Positions 44,481-53,474 of a stretch of DNA of 64,000 bases are shown here, in pieces (positions within the stretch are counted from its first letter, which is position 1; every line of letters starts with the position of its first letter). The DNA comes from Simplicispira psychrophila DSM 11588 (lineage in GTDB: Bacteria > Pseudomonadota > Gammaproteobacteria > Burkholderiales > Burkholderiaceae_C). The position numbers were made by a program, and so were the translations under genes. Below the pieces are notes generated by a model, which had not been told where the DNA came from, did no database searches, and saw only the letters and a program-made list of their open reading frames with translations. The stretch lies in the NCBI RefSeq assembly GCF_000688255.1, contig NZ_JHYS01000001.1, forward strand, positions 372,001 through 436,000. Reading direction: 5' to 3'.

Positions 44481-45475
44481 GCACTTCTCCTGGCAAAAAC
44501 AAAAAACTCCCGGTTGCCGTCGCCACCGCTGATGGCGCTGTCCAGCCACGCCAGCACTTCCAAGCCTTGCTCGGCGCAGCAGTCGCGGATGCGTTTTTCG
44601 ACCACTGCGTACAGCGCCCCATCGCGCACGATGCCACCCTTGCCAACCTGGCCGGGCTGCAGCTCAAACTGTGGCTTGACCAGCATCAACAGCCGGCCTT
44701 CAGGCGCCAGCAGCGGCACCAGCGCTGGCAGCACCAGCGTCAGCGAGATGAACGACAAATCGCCCACTACCACGTCAAACAAGGGCGTGGTGTTGATGTC
44801 GGCACATTCAGCGCGGCGGCGGCGCTCGACCGGCAGCGTGCCCGCGGCGCGTGCCTTGGCCTTGGCGGCGCGCTCCAGCCGAAAATTCTCGATGTCCTTG
44901 TCTTTGGCGTCGTCGCTGTCGTCGTATTCCTCATCCACCAAGCCGCCATTGCGCATCCAGCTGTAGGGCGCTTCGGGCTGGGTTTCGTTGTCTTCAACTT
45001 CCTCGATGATTTCCGACAGCACCAGCTCGCAGTCCTGCTGCAAAGCGCCCGGCGTGATCGCGCGCGCGTTCACGCCTTCGACGCACACCACGCGCGCATC
45101 ACTGCGCAGGCGCTCGTGCAACTGGCCGTGGCCGACATCGACGCCAATCACCTGCGCTGCGCCGTGCTGCAGCAGGCAATCGGTAAAGCCGCCGGTGCTC
45201 TGGCCGACATCCAAGCAGCGCAACCCGGTCACGTTGAGTTGGGCTGCCGCCAGCGCGCCTTCCAGCTTCAAGCCGCCGCGCGACAGATATTTGGCCTCAG
45301 CGCCGTCCAGCAAGCGCACTTCGGCAATCGCCGGGATGTCATCGCCGTTCTTCACTACCTTCTGCCACGGCGAACTGGCCGACAGGCGCCACTCGACTCC
45401 GGCGGCAATCAACCGCTGCGCCTGCGAGCGCGTGGCCGCATGGCCAAAATCCACCAGAAAAACGTCGGCGCGCAT
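44477..45475 (-). CDS. tlyA: TlyA family rRNA methyltransferase/S4-domain protein with acidic insertion
   Basis: The N-terminal 65 residues form an S4 RNA-binding domain (MRADVFLVDFGHAATRSQAQRLIAAG), followed by a FtsJ-like methyltransferase with GLRCLDVGQSTGGFTDCLL and a second half VVVGDLSFISLTLVLPAL, KPQFEL, VGKGGIVRD. TlyA 2'-O-methylates rRNA, or in other lineages is called a haemolysin. The protein has 332 residues, about 70-80 more than usual: residues 153-231 form a highly charged insertion (EEVEDNE..., DEEYDDSDDAKDKD, KAKARA) between the two halves of the methyltransferase. It overlaps metF by ATGA. Confidence 0.9.
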   Translation of the reverse strand: MRADVFLVDFGHAATRSQAQRLIAAGVEWRLSASSPWQKVVKNGDDIPAIAEVRLLDGAEAKYLSRGGLKLEGALAAAQLNVTGLRCLDVGQSTGGFTDCLLQHGAAQVIGVDVGHGQLHERLRSDARVVCVEGVNARAITPGALQQDCELVLSEIIEEVEDNETQPEAPYSWMRNGGLVDEEYDDSDDAKDKDIENFRLERAAKAKARAAGTLPVERRRRAECADINTTPLFDVVVGDLSFISLTLVLPALVPLLAPEGRLLMLVKPQFELQPGQVGKGGIVRDGALYAVVEKRIRDCCAEQGLEVLAWLDSAISGGDGNREFFVFARRSA

Positions 45476-45510
45476 AGCTCATTTCCTCGTCAAAAGACGA
45501 TGTTTTATAG

Positions 45511-45560
45511 TCAAATCGGGCTACAGCCCTTTAAATACATGCGCTAATAGCTATTAAAAT
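45511..45560 (-). repeat. 50-bp dispersed palindromic element, copy between ahcY and tlyA
   Basis: On the minus strand it runs ATTTTAATAGCTATTAGCGC, ATGTATTTAAAGGGCTGTAG, CCCGATTTGA. Its first half is also half of a perfect 14-bp inverted repeat (CGCTAATAGCTATT at 45542-45555 and AATAGCTATTAGCG at 45561-45574), again a paired arrangement of element ends. Confidence 0.8.
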
Positions 45561-45598
45561 AATAGCTATTAGCGACTCAGCATCACCCCAGCGGGTGA

Positions 45599-47032
45599 TC
45601 AGTAACGGTAGGTTTCAGCCTTGTACGGGCCGTTCTTGCTCACGCCGATATAAGCGGCTTGTGCGTCGGTCAGCTCGGTCAGCATCGCGCCGACCTTCTT
45701 CAGGTGCAAACGTGCGACTTTTTCGTCCAGCGACTTGGGCAACACATACACCTTGCCGACTTGGTACTCGGTCGGCTTGGTGAACAGCTCAATTTGCGCA
45801 ATGGTTTGGTTGGCAAACGAGGCGCTCATGACAAAGCTCGGGTGGCCGGTGCCGCAGCCCAGGTTCACCAAACGGCCCTTGGCCAGCAAAATGATTTTTT
45901 TACCTTCAGGGAAGGTGATGTGGTCCACCTGCGGCTTGATTTCTTCCCACTGGTATTTCTCAATCGACGCCACGTCGATTTCGTTGTCAAAGTGGCCAAT
46001 GTTGCAGACGATGGCCTGGTCTTTCATGGCGGCCATGTGCTCGTGGCGAATGACGTCCTTGTTGCCGGTGGTGGTGACGAAAATGTCGGCCTTGTCGGCG
46101 GCGTACTCCATCGTGACGACTTTGTAGCCTTCCATGGCGGCTTGCAGCGCGTTGATCGGGTCGATTTCAGTCACCCAGACTTGGGCCGACAGCGCACGCA
46201 GCGCCTGTGCCGAGCCCTTGCCGACGTCGCCGTAACCCGCCACGCAAGCCACCTTGCCGGCAATCATCACGTCGGTAGCGCGCTTGATGCCGTCCACCAG
46301 CGACTCGCGGCAGCCGTACAGGTTGTCAAATTTGCTCTTGGTCACCGAGTCATTGACGTTGATGGCGCGGAACAGCAGCGTGCCCTTGGCGCTCATCTCG
46401 TTCAGGCGGTGCACACCGGTGGTGGTCTCTTCGGTCACACCGATGATCTCGGCCGACTTGCGCGTGTACCAGGCGGCATCCACTGCCAGCTTGGCGCGGA
46501 TGGCGGCAAACAAAATGGTTTCTTCTTCGCTGCTCGGCTTGTCCAGCACCGACTGATCCTTTTCAGCCTTTTGGCCCAGGTGCATCAGCATGGTGGCGTC
46601 GCCGCCGTCGTCCAAGATCATGTTGGGGCCTTCGCCGGGCGTGCCGGCAGCGCCAAACTCAAAAATGCGGTGGGTGTAATCCCAGTAGTCCGACAACGAC
46701 TCGCCCTTAATGGCAAACACCGGCGTGCCGTTGGCGGCAATCGCGGCAGCGGCGTGGTCTTGGGTGCTGAAAATGTTGCACGAGGCCCAGCGCACTTGGG
46801 CGCCGAGTGCTTCCAGCGTCTCGATCAGCACGGCGGTCTGGATCGTCATGTGCAACGAGCCGGTGACGCGCGCGCCTTTGAGCGGTTGGGCGGCAGCGAA
46901 TTCTTCGCGGATGGCCATCAGACCGGGCATTTCGGTCTCGGCAATGCGAATTTCCTTGCGGCCCCAAGCGGCCAGGGAAATATCGGTGATGGCGCAGTCG
47001 GTGGGCAGGGGCAGGGGAGTGCGGACGTTCAT
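45599..47032 (-). CDS. ahcY: S-adenosylhomocysteinase
   Basis: AhcY hydrolyses S-adenosylhomocysteine to adenosine and homocysteine and closes the methyl cycle. The 477-residue protein has [57 protein letters not shown], the NAD-binding [22 protein letters not shown], and ends PYKAETYRY with the conserved Lys and Tyr. GGAG precedes ATG 47032 at a suitable distance. The SAH riboswitch upstream provides direct substrate-level control of this gene and its downstream partners. Confidence 0.97.
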   Translation of the reverse strand: MNVRTPLPLPTDCAITDISLAAWGRKEIRIAETEMPGLMAIREEFAAAQPLKGARVTGSLHMTIQTAVLIETLEALGAQVRWASCNIFSTQDHAAAAIAANGTPVFAIKGESLSDYWDYTHRIFEFGAAGTPGEGPNMILDDGGDATMLMHLGQKAEKDQSVLDKPSSEEETILFAAIRAKLAVDAAWYTRKSAEIIGVTEETTTGVHRLNEMSAKGTLLFRAINVNDSVTKSKFDNLYGCRESLVDGIKRATDVMIAGKVACVAGYGDVGKGSAQALRALSAQVWVTEIDPINALQAAMEGYKVVTMEYAADKADIFVTTTGNKDVIRHEHMAAMKDQAIVCNIGHFDNEIDVASIEKYQWEEIKPQVDHITFPEGKKIILLAKGRLVNLGCGTGHPSFVMSASFANQTIAQIELFTKPTEYQVGKVYVLPKSLDEKVARLHLKKVGAMLTELTDAQAAYIGVSKNGPYKAETYRY

Positions 47033-47062
47033 GGGTAGCTCCAAAAGCAGTGTGTTGAAACA

Positions 47063-47113
47063 CCACTTGGCGCGCCATAAGCCATAAAACCCAGCCCATC
47101 GCACGCCAAGTGG
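47063..47113 (-). other. Hairpin between the SAH aptamer and ahcY, possible expression platform
   Basis: CCACTTGGCG (47063-47072) and CGCCAAGTGG (47104-47113) pair perfectly over ten bases around a 31-base loop. The outer end touches the 3' edge of the aptamer, and the ahcY ribosome site lies about 20 bases further on, so it could switch with the aptamer P1 stem. This coupling is inferred from position. Confidence 0.5.
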
Positions 47114-47200
47114 ATGAGCGTCGTTGCAGAGCGGGACAAGCCCGGCCTCCCGAGCCTCACGTCCGCTGTGTTAGCGGGACGCTGCAACGCTCCTCAGGAG
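47113..47200 (-). promoter_or_regulatory. S-adenosylhomocysteine riboswitch aptamer
   Basis: On the minus strand the segment carries the family's conserved blocks in order: GAGGAGCGTTGCAGCG, a hairpin (GTCCCGCTAACACAGCGGAC), GAGGCTCGG, and TGCAACGACGCTCA, whose halves pair (GAGCGTTGCA with TGCAACGACGCTC). This is the architecture of the SAH riboswitch known upstream of ahcY and metF in beta- and gammaproteobacteria, where binding of SAH turns expression on. Confidence 0.9.
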
Positions 47201-47209
47201 AAAGGGGCG

Positions 47210-47215
47210 ATTATA
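47210..47215 (-). promoter_or_regulatory. Putative -10 box of the ahcY operon
   Basis: The hexamer reads TATAAT on the minus strand and lies about 10 bases before the SAH aptamer, where the start of the riboswitch transcript is expected. It overlaps the stop codon region of the MFS gene. The -35 is weak (TTGCGC with a 19-base spacer). Confidence 0.55.
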
Positions 47216-48443
47216 TCGGCGCCAGCCGCCGCAGGCGCAATGCCAGTGCCAGCGCCCCCATCAGCAGCACCAGCGAAAACGCTACCAGCGTCGGCCAGCG
47301 CCCATGTTCCCAGAACCAGCCGCCGGCCGAGCCGAGTACGCTCGAGCCCAGGTAATAGGCCAGCAGATACAACGAGGACGCATGGCCCTTGGACTGCAGT
47401 GCCAGTTGCCCGACCCAGCCGCTGGCGACGGCGTGGGCGACAAAAAAGCCAAACGTCAGCACCGCAATGCCGGCAATCACCGTCCACAGCGGCGCCGCCA
47501 GCGTCAGCACCACGCCGGCAGACATCAGCACCACGCCACCGACCAACACCGGCCCCCGCCCCCAGCGGTCGGCCAAAGCGCCCGCAGCCGGCGAGGCAAC
47601 GATGCCAAACAAATAGACGCAAAAAATCAGCCCGATCTGCGTCTGGCTCAACCCATAGGGTACGGTGGCCAGCCGAAAGCCCACGTAGTTGAACAGCGAC
47701 ACAAATACGCCCATCAGTGCAAAACCCGACAAAAACAACGGCAGCAGACCGGGGGTGTGCAAGTGTGTGCGCCAAGCACGCATGTGGTAAGCCAAGCCCA
47801 GGGACGGCGCCCTGGCGGTGGTGGTAGGAACTGCGCGCTGGCCGCGCGGCAGCAACAGCACAAATCCCACAGCGGCCAGCAACCCCAGCACGCTGATAGT
47901 GCCCATGGCCACGCGCCAGCCAAACTGGTCGGCCAGTGCGCTCATGCCCACCCGCCCCGCCATACCGCCAAAAGCCGTGCCGCCGACATACAGCCCCATG
48001 GAAAATCCCAGCCCACGCGGATGGATTTCGTCCGACAGATAGGCCATGGCCACTGCGGGCACGCCGCCCAGCAACACTCCTTCCAGCGCCCGCGCCAGCA
48101 GCAACATTCCCCAGGTCGGCGCCAGCGCGGCGCCCAGGTTGCACAGTGCGGCCAGCGCCATCGAGGCAAACATCAGGCGGCGCTTGTCGCGCCCCTCCGA
48201 CAGTGCCCCGGCAATGAAAATCGCCGCCGCCAGACAGCCGGTGCTGACCGACAGCGCAAAAGAGCTGCCCGCCGCGCCTAGGCCGAAATGCTGGGCTAGC
48301 TCCGGCAGCACCGGCTGCACGCAGTACAGGAGAGAAAACGTGGCAAAGCCGGCCAGAAACAGGGCCAGACTGATGCGCCGATAGGCCGGCGAGCCGGACT
48401 CCACCCAGGTGCGGGTGGCCGGCGCTAAAGAAGGTTGCTGCAT
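47211..48443 (-). CDS. MFS transporter, YnfM-like efflux family
   Basis: The 410-residue protein has 12 membrane helices. Helices begin at RRISLALFLAGFATFSLLYCVQPVLPEL, and the loop between TM2 and TM3 carries the MFS signature (GALSEGRDKRRLMF). GIVASPAAGALADRWGRGPVLVGG in the second half is the matching repeat. Its closest recognisable relatives are arabinose-polymer/YnfM-type drug-efflux transporters, but substrate cannot be assigned. The start ATG 48443 lies in the divergent region shared with prfC. Confidence 0.85.
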   Translation of the reverse strand: MQQPSLAPATRTWVESGSPAYRRISLALFLAGFATFSLLYCVQPVLPELAQHFGLGAAGSSFALSVSTGCLAAAIFIAGALSEGRDKRRLMFASMALAALCNLGAALAPTWGMLLLARALEGVLLGGVPAVAMAYLSDEIHPRGLGFSMGLYVGGTAFGGMAGRVGMSALADQFGWRVAMGTISVLGLLAAVGFVLLLPRGQRAVPTTTARAPSLGLAYHMRAWRTHLHTPGLLPLFLSGFALMGVFVSLFNYVGFRLATVPYGLSQTQIGLIFCVYLFGIVASPAAGALADRWGRGPVLVGGVVLMSAGVVLTLAAPLWTVIAGIAVLTFGFFVAHAVASGWVGQLALQSKGHASSLYLLAYYLGSSVLGSAGGWFWEHGRWPTLVAFSLVLLMGALALALRLRRLAPI

Positions 48444-48577
48444 GGGCGCCACTGTGACACGCTCACGCCTTTTCTGCAGAAAACAGCCAGCCGGTAAAAT
48501 TGCCGGTTCCGCCAGGGCCTGCCACTGCTGGGCACCCTCTGCGCCTCCTCCCATTTCCCCCGTTTGCTGGATTGACC

Positions 48578-50206
48578 TTGTCCTACACTTCAGAAACCCG
48601 GCGCCGCCGCACCTTTGCCATCATTTCCCACCCCGACGCCGGCAAGACCACGCTGACGGAAAAATTGCTGCTGTTCTCGGGAGCGATCCAGATCGCCGGT
48701 GCCGTGAAAGGCCGCAAGGCCAGCCGCCACGCCACTTCCGACTGGATGGAGATTGAGAAACAGCGCGGCATTTCGGTGGCGTCCAGCGTGATGCAGATGC
48801 TGTACCGCGACCACGTCATCAACCTGCTGGACACCCCCGGCCACAAGGACTTCTCGGAAGACACCTACCGCGTGCTCACCGCCGTCGATTCGGCACTGAT
48901 GGTGATCGATGCGGCCAACGGCGTCGAGGCGCAAACGCGCCGTCTGATCGAAGTCTGCCGCCAGCGCGACACGCCCATCATCACCTTCGTCAACAAGATG
49001 GACCGCGAAGTGCGCGACCCGCTCGACATCCTCGACGAAGTTGAGCGCGAGCTGGGAATGCCCTGCTGCCCGGTCACTTGGCCAGTGGGCCAAGGTAAAA
49101 GTTTTGGCGGCATCATCAATCTGCGCACGCAGACCATGACGGTGTTCACCCCCGGCAGCGACCGTGGCCCGAAAGACTTTGAAATCGTGCCACTGGCCGA
49201 GTCTGACCGGCTGCGCAAGCGCTTCGGCCGCTCGTTTGACGAGGCGCTGGAAAGCATGGAGTTGGCGATGGGTGCCTCGGCGGCGTGGAGCCATGAAGAC
49301 TTCTTGGCGGGCAAGCTGACACCGGTATTTTTCGGCTCGGGCGTCAACAACTTTGGGGTGATGGAAGTGCTGGATGCGGTGGTCGATATGTCGCCCCCGC
49401 CCGGATCGCGCCTGAGCACGCTGCAGGTCAACAAGCAGCCGGTCGAGAAAATCATCCGTCCGGAAGACAGGGGTTTTTCGGGTGTGGTGTTCAAGGTGCA
49501 GGCCAATATGGACGCCAACCACCGCGACCGCATCGCCTTCGTGCGTGTGGCCTCAGGCAAATACACACCCGGCATGAAGCTCAAGGTGCAGCGCACCGCT
49601 AAGGAACTGCGCCCCACATCGGTCGTCACCTTTATGAGCCAGCGCCGCGAAGCGGTCGAAGAAGCCTACGCCGGCGACATCATCGGCTTCACCACGCACG
49701 GCGGCGTGCAGCTGGGTGACACCATCACCGATGGCACCAATCTGCAGTTCACCGGCCTGCCGTTCTTTGCGCCCGAGCTGTTCATGACGGTGATTCTGAA
49801 AAACCCCTTGCGCACCAAGCAACTACAGCAAGGCTTGGCGCAACTGGGCGAAGAAGGCGCGATCCAGGTCTTCAAGCCCGACGTCGGCGGCCCGATGCTG
49901 CTGGGCGCCATCGGCCAGCTGCAGTTTGAAGTAGTGCAGCACCGCCTGAAAACCGAATACGACGCCGATATCCGCCTGGACGGCTGTCAATACACCAGCG
50001 CCCGCTGGATCACCGCCGACAGCCCGGTCGACCTACGCGCCTTCACCGACGCCTACCCCATGCGCCTGGCACACGATGCGGCCAACACGCTGGCTTACCT
50101 GTGTACCTCGCCGTATGACGTGCGTCTGGCGCAAGAGCGTTTTCCGAAGATCCACTTCCATCCGCTGCGCGAACATGCGGGATTGGCTTTGCAGGCGGTA
50201 GGGTAA
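48578..50206 (+). CDS. prfC: Peptide chain release factor 3
   Basis: RF3 is a GTPase that recycles RF1/RF2 after termination. The protein (about 542 residues) has RRTFAIISHPDAGKTTLTEKLLLF (P-loop), the switch I/II motifs RGISVASSVM and DTPGHKDFSEDTYR, NKMDRE for guanine recognition, and the C-terminal domain (GAIGQLQFEVVQHRLKTEYDADIRL). No ATG is available before the P-loop; TTG 48578 (reading MSYTSETRRRRTF) fits the family N-terminus, with TTG 48572 an alternative. It is followed after 9 bases by the AT-rich glycosyltransferase gene. Confidence 0.96.
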   Translation: MSYTSETRRRRTFAIISHPDAGKTTLTEKLLLFSGAIQIAGAVKGRKASRHATSDWMEIEKQRGISVASSVMQMLYRDHVINLLDTPGHKDFSEDTYRVLTAVDSALMVIDAANGVEAQTRRLIEVCRQRDTPIITFVNKMDREVRDPLDILDEVERELGMPCCPVTWPVGQGKSFGGIINLRTQTMTVFTPGSDRGPKDFEIVPLAESDRLRKRFGRSFDEALESMELAMGASAAWSHEDFLAGKLTPVFFGSGVNNFGVMEVLDAVVDMSPPPGSRLSTLQVNKQPVEKIIRPEDRGFSGVVFKVQANMDANHRDRIAFVRVASGKYTPGMKLKVQRTAKELRPTSVVTFMSQRREAVEEAYAGDIIGFTTHGGVQLGDTITDGTNLQFTGLPFFAPELFMTVILKNPLRTKQLQQGLAQLGEEGAIQVFKPDVGGPMLLGAIGQLQFEVVQHRLKTEYDADIRLDGCQYTSARWITADSPVDLRAFTDAYPMRLAHDAANTLAYLCTSPYDVRLAQERFPKIHFHPLREHAGLALQAVG

Positions 50207-50215
50207 CGCGGGCTT

Positions 50216-51997
50216 ATGTCAGTTAAGACAGCTTTTGCACTACAGCACTATGCTTCTCTAGCACTTTTTGCTGTGGTCTTTTGGGGACTGGGAAAAACAG
50301 TTGTTACATATACAGTGCGCCACATATCCGAGGATTTTTGGCTAAATAGCACCATCGCCATAGCTATAGGAATGGCAATATTCAGTGTGGCACTGCAATG
50401 GATGGCCATCGGTGGATTATTGCAGCGCTCATATATTAATGTGATCTTCTTCATCGGCCTGATACTGGCAATCTATCAAATATATGTATATTTTTTCAGT
50501 TCATTACCCAAACCCCAAGGTCCAAAGCTGTCTGTACAAGATCGACTCTGGGCACTCCCTCCTCTGATTCTCTTAGCTCCTACGGCAGTAGCGGCATTGC
50601 ATCTACCCTATAAGTGGGATGAACTGATGTACCACCTGCCACACGCACAGCAGTGGGCACAGACAGGCCATCTACAAGTTAATGCGTGGTTACGTTATCC
50701 ATGGGCTCCATATAATATAAATATCTTGTACGCTGCAGGTTTAATTATTCGTGGCGATATATTTACTCATTTGCTACATGCATTGGCTGGCTGGCTGGTT
50801 ACACTCACGGTGTATCGCGTAGGTTTATTGCATTTTGGCCGAGCTACCGCCTGCATTTCAGCTTTGATATGGATACAGCTCACCCATAAAGAATACGATT
50901 CGTCCTTGGTAGACATGGGCGTGAGTCTTTTTATATGCATGGCAGTAGTAACTTATTTAAACTGGCTTGCCCGCCGAGAAGATCGGGGATGGCTTTTGCT
51001 ATCAGGCTTTCTTTTGGGAATGGCCATAGGATCAAAATATCAGGCTCTAGGGTTTTTACCTCTATTTTTTATCCATCTTATATTATCTTCAAAAGATAAA
51101 AAAATTATTTTTACATGGCTTATTGCATTAGCCATTCCATGTATTTACTGGTATGCCAGAAATTTTATTTCGACTGGGGATCCATTTAATCCCTTAGGAG
51201 GGAAAATTTTTGGATTTAGTGAATGGAATGCTGGGGATCTAGAATACCAACTTTACGACTTAAAACGCTCTGCCAATTGGCCTCGCTGGACTTTATGGCC
51301 CGCTGTTTTAGCGCCTTTTTTGCGAATGCGCTGGAGCGATTTTAATTTTAGATTTATGGTTATTTTTGGACTGTATGCGTTTGTTGTTTGGCTATTAACA
51401 TCGCACTATGATAGATATCTGATGCCTGCTTATCCAATAATAGCAATATTAAGTGCTGGAGTAGTGGTTTTTTCTGTTAAAAAATTATTTTTTATAATAA
51501 AATTAGACGCATTAAAATCACCTCTCATACGTATTAAGTATTTAAATACTATTATAATAATTTTTGCTTTTATCATTTTTTCAATACCAGTTGAAAAAGA
51601 AATAAAACACAAGTGGGCTGAAGTATCTCTTAGCGAAGCGGATGGCGCCAATATATTACGCCATAAAGTCCAAGGATATGCATTGATAGAAAAAATAAGA
51701 GGAAAAATCTTTCCAAAGGTATATCAATGGGGACTCGAAAATAATATTTATTATTTACAACAACCAATATACGGGGATCATTTTGGTCCTTGGCGGTATC
51801 GTGATTTGAACGATTTGACATCTGCACAGCTCTGGAGGCATTTTAAATCACAAGATTTTTCTACACTTTTAGTTCATGCAAATACAGTTCCTGGTCTTGA
51901 AACTAAACCTGAATTTTTTCAATACTTCTCTGTCATCGCAGAGGGTCATGGCAGCAAGGCGTATTCGATATTAAAAATAAAAAATTCCAATGAATAA
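50216..51997 (+). CDS. GT-C fold membrane glycosyltransferase, GtrC-like, AT-rich
   Basis: The 593-residue protein has 10 or more membrane helices. A catalytic-type Asp-Glu follows TM3 in LPYKWDELMYHLPHAQQW (Asp135, Glu136), the arrangement of lipid-sugar-using GT-C enzymes such as ArnT and PMT. A soluble periplasmic domain forms the C-terminus. Its base composition is strongly AT-rich compared with all neighbours. It overlaps the next gene, a bactoprenol glycosyltransferase, by 8 bases. In gtr cassettes the third, variable gene is a membrane transferase that moves the lipid-linked sugar onto O-antigen; I infer that role here. Confidence 0.7.
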   Translation: MSVKTAFALQHYASLALFAVVFWGLGKTVVTYTVRHISEDFWLNSTIAIAIGMAIFSVALQWMAIGGLLQRSYINVIFFIGLILAIYQIYVYFFSSLPKPQGPKLSVQDRLWALPPLILLAPTAVAALHLPYKWDELMYHLPHAQQWAQTGHLQVNAWLRYPWAPYNINILYAAGLIIRGDIFTHLLHALAGWLVTLTVYRVGLLHFGRATACISALIWIQLTHKEYDSSLVDMGVSLFICMAVVTYLNWLARREDRGWLLLSGFLLGMAIGSKYQALGFLPLFFIHLILSSKDKKIIFTWLIALAIPCIYWYARNFISTGDPFNPLGGKIFGFSEWNAGDLEYQLYDLKRSANWPRWTLWPAVLAPFLRMRWSDFNFRFMVIFGLYAFVVWLLTSHYDRYLMPAYPIIAILSAGVVVFSVKKLFFIIKLDALKSPLIRIKYLNTIIIIFAFIIFSIPVEKEIKHKWAEVSLSEADGANILRHKVQGYALIEKIRGKIFPKVYQWGLENNIYYLQQPIYGDHFGPWRYRDLNDLTSAQLWRHFKSQDFSTLLVHANTVPGLETKPEFFQYFSVIAEGHGSKAYSILKIKNSNE

Positions 51998-52943
51998 TTA
52001 TTATCATCTCCAGTCCGGTGCAAAAATTGCCGTCATTCTTCCTTGTCTGAATGAAGCTTTAGCCATTGGACAAACGCTAGATGAATTACGCACAGCCCTG
52101 CCCCAGGCACAGTTGCATGTGTTTGACAACAACTCTACCGATGGCACCGGCACGGTGGCTCAGGCACATGGTGCAGCCGTCAGCAACGTGACATTGCGTG
52201 GCAAGGGCAATGTGATTCGGCGTATGTTTGCCGATGTCGAGGCTGATGTGTATGTGATGGTGGACGGCGACGCCACCTATGACCCGGCCCAGCTACAGGC
52301 ACATGTGGATTTGCTGCTGGCACAGCGGCTGGACATGATCGTGGGTTGCCGTGTTGACGACGGCCTCAATCCGCAGACCTACCGACCCGGCCATCGCTGG
52401 GGAAATTTGGCACTGACCCGGTCGGTGTCTTCGATTTTTGGTGGCCAGTTCACCGATATGTTGTCTGGCTATCGGGTTTTTTCACGTCGTTACGTAAAGT
52501 CTTTCCCGGCTATGTCGCAAGGCTTTGAAATCGAAACTGAATTGAATGTCCACGCCTTGGAATTGCGTATGCCTTGCGCGGAGGTAGACGTTTTGTATCG
52601 CTCCCGTCCAGAAGGGTCTACCAGCAAGCTGTCAACCTTTCGTGACGGTTGGCGCATCCTGAAAACCATTCTGAAATTATTTGTCAGCGAGCGGCCACTG
52701 GCATTTTTTGCGTTGTTCGCGGGGCTGCTGGCCTTCGTGGCTGTCGGTATCACGGTGCCGCTGGGCATTACCTATATGCAAACCGGCTTGGTGCCGCGCT
52801 TTCCTACGGCCGTGTTGGCTACCGGACTGATGCTGTGCGCTATGTTGAGCTTAGTGTGCGGCGCTATCTTGCATACGGTCACGATGGGGCGGCGTGAGGT
52901 CAAACAGTTGGCTTATCTGCGCATTCCGGCGCTGCAACCCTGA
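51990..52943 (+). CDS. gtrB: GtrB-like bactoprenol glycosyltransferase (GT2)
   Basis: The 317-residue protein has a GT2 domain (IAVILPCLNEALAIGQTLDEL, VFDNNSTDGTG, RGKGNVIRRMFADVEADVYVMVDGDATYD with the DxD). It is followed by two membrane helices at about residues 235-255 and 275-300. This is the layout of GtrB/DPM-like enzymes that attach a sugar to undecaprenyl phosphate on the cytoplasmic face. It overlaps the upstream GT-C gene by 8 bases and the downstream gtrA by one base (TGATG), so the three are translationally coupled. Confidence 0.85.
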   Translation: MNNYYHLQSGAKIAVILPCLNEALAIGQTLDELRTALPQAQLHVFDNNSTDGTGTVAQAHGAAVSNVTLRGKGNVIRRMFADVEADVYVMVDGDATYDPAQLQAHVDLLLAQRLDMIVGCRVDDGLNPQTYRPGHRWGNLALTRSVSSIFGGQFTDMLSGYRVFSRRYVKSFPAMSQGFEIETELNVHALELRMPCAEVDVLYRSRPEGSTSKLSTFRDGWRILKTILKLFVSERPLAFFALFAGLLAFVAVGITVPLGITYMQTGLVPRFPTAVLATGLMLCAMLSLVCGAILHTVTMGRREVKQLAYLRIPALQP

Positions 52944-53377
52944 TGAAAGCTGATTGGCTACCCGCCTTGCTGCGTTTTGGTCTGGTTGGCATCGTCGGCT
53001 TATTGGTCGATCTGGCGGTGCTTTACGTGGCCGCGCCGGGCTTGGGCTGGTACGGTGCCCGGGTCTTGTCCTTTTGGGCGGCCGCTACAGCGACTTGGTG
53101 GTTGAATCGGCACTACACCTTTGCCAGCGCTAAGGCCAGCGTTGCGCAATCGTCCCTCTCGGTGGGTCGGCAATATCTGCGCTACTTGCTCTCTATGACC
53201 TTGGGCGGGAGCGTGAACTACCTGACATACGCTACGGTCATCGCTTGGGTGGTGCTGCCGGCAGCACCGGCGATCGGGGTGGCTTTGGGCAGCTGCGCTG
53301 GATTGGCTTTCAATTTTGTTGCGGCAAGGTATTTTATTTTTCGCCACGCTGCGGAAAACCCAGAGGCACCTTCTTGA
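52943..53377 (+). CDS. gtrA: GtrA family flippase-like membrane protein
   Basis: GtrA proteins move undecaprenyl-linked sugars across the inner membrane. The 144-residue protein has four membrane helices and the conserved features: LRFGLVGIVGLLVDLAVLY at the N-terminus, WWLNRHYTFAS after TM2, and NFVAARYFIFR at the C-terminus. Its position after a GtrB-like transferase and a GT-C enzyme supports the assignment. Confidence 0.88.
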   Translation: MKADWLPALLRFGLVGIVGLLVDLAVLYVAAPGLGWYGARVLSFWAAATATWWLNRHYTFASAKASVAQSSLSVGRQYLRYLLSMTLGGSVNYLTYATVIAWVVLPAAPAIGVALGSCAGLAFNFVAARYFIFRHAAENPEAPS

Positions 53378-53474
53378 CGTGAAGCCTCTCGGCAGTCGTC
53401 CATTAGTCTCTGCCTGCTCCTTTTACAGAATGCTGCACGTTTAGCGTTGGTGGCATTCGACACCAATATTCGCC

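Noticed and set aside
45659-47038. A 459-codon open frame antisense to ahcY
   Set aside because: The opposite strand encodes a full-length, highly conserved AhcY; the antisense product has low-complexity composition and no family features.
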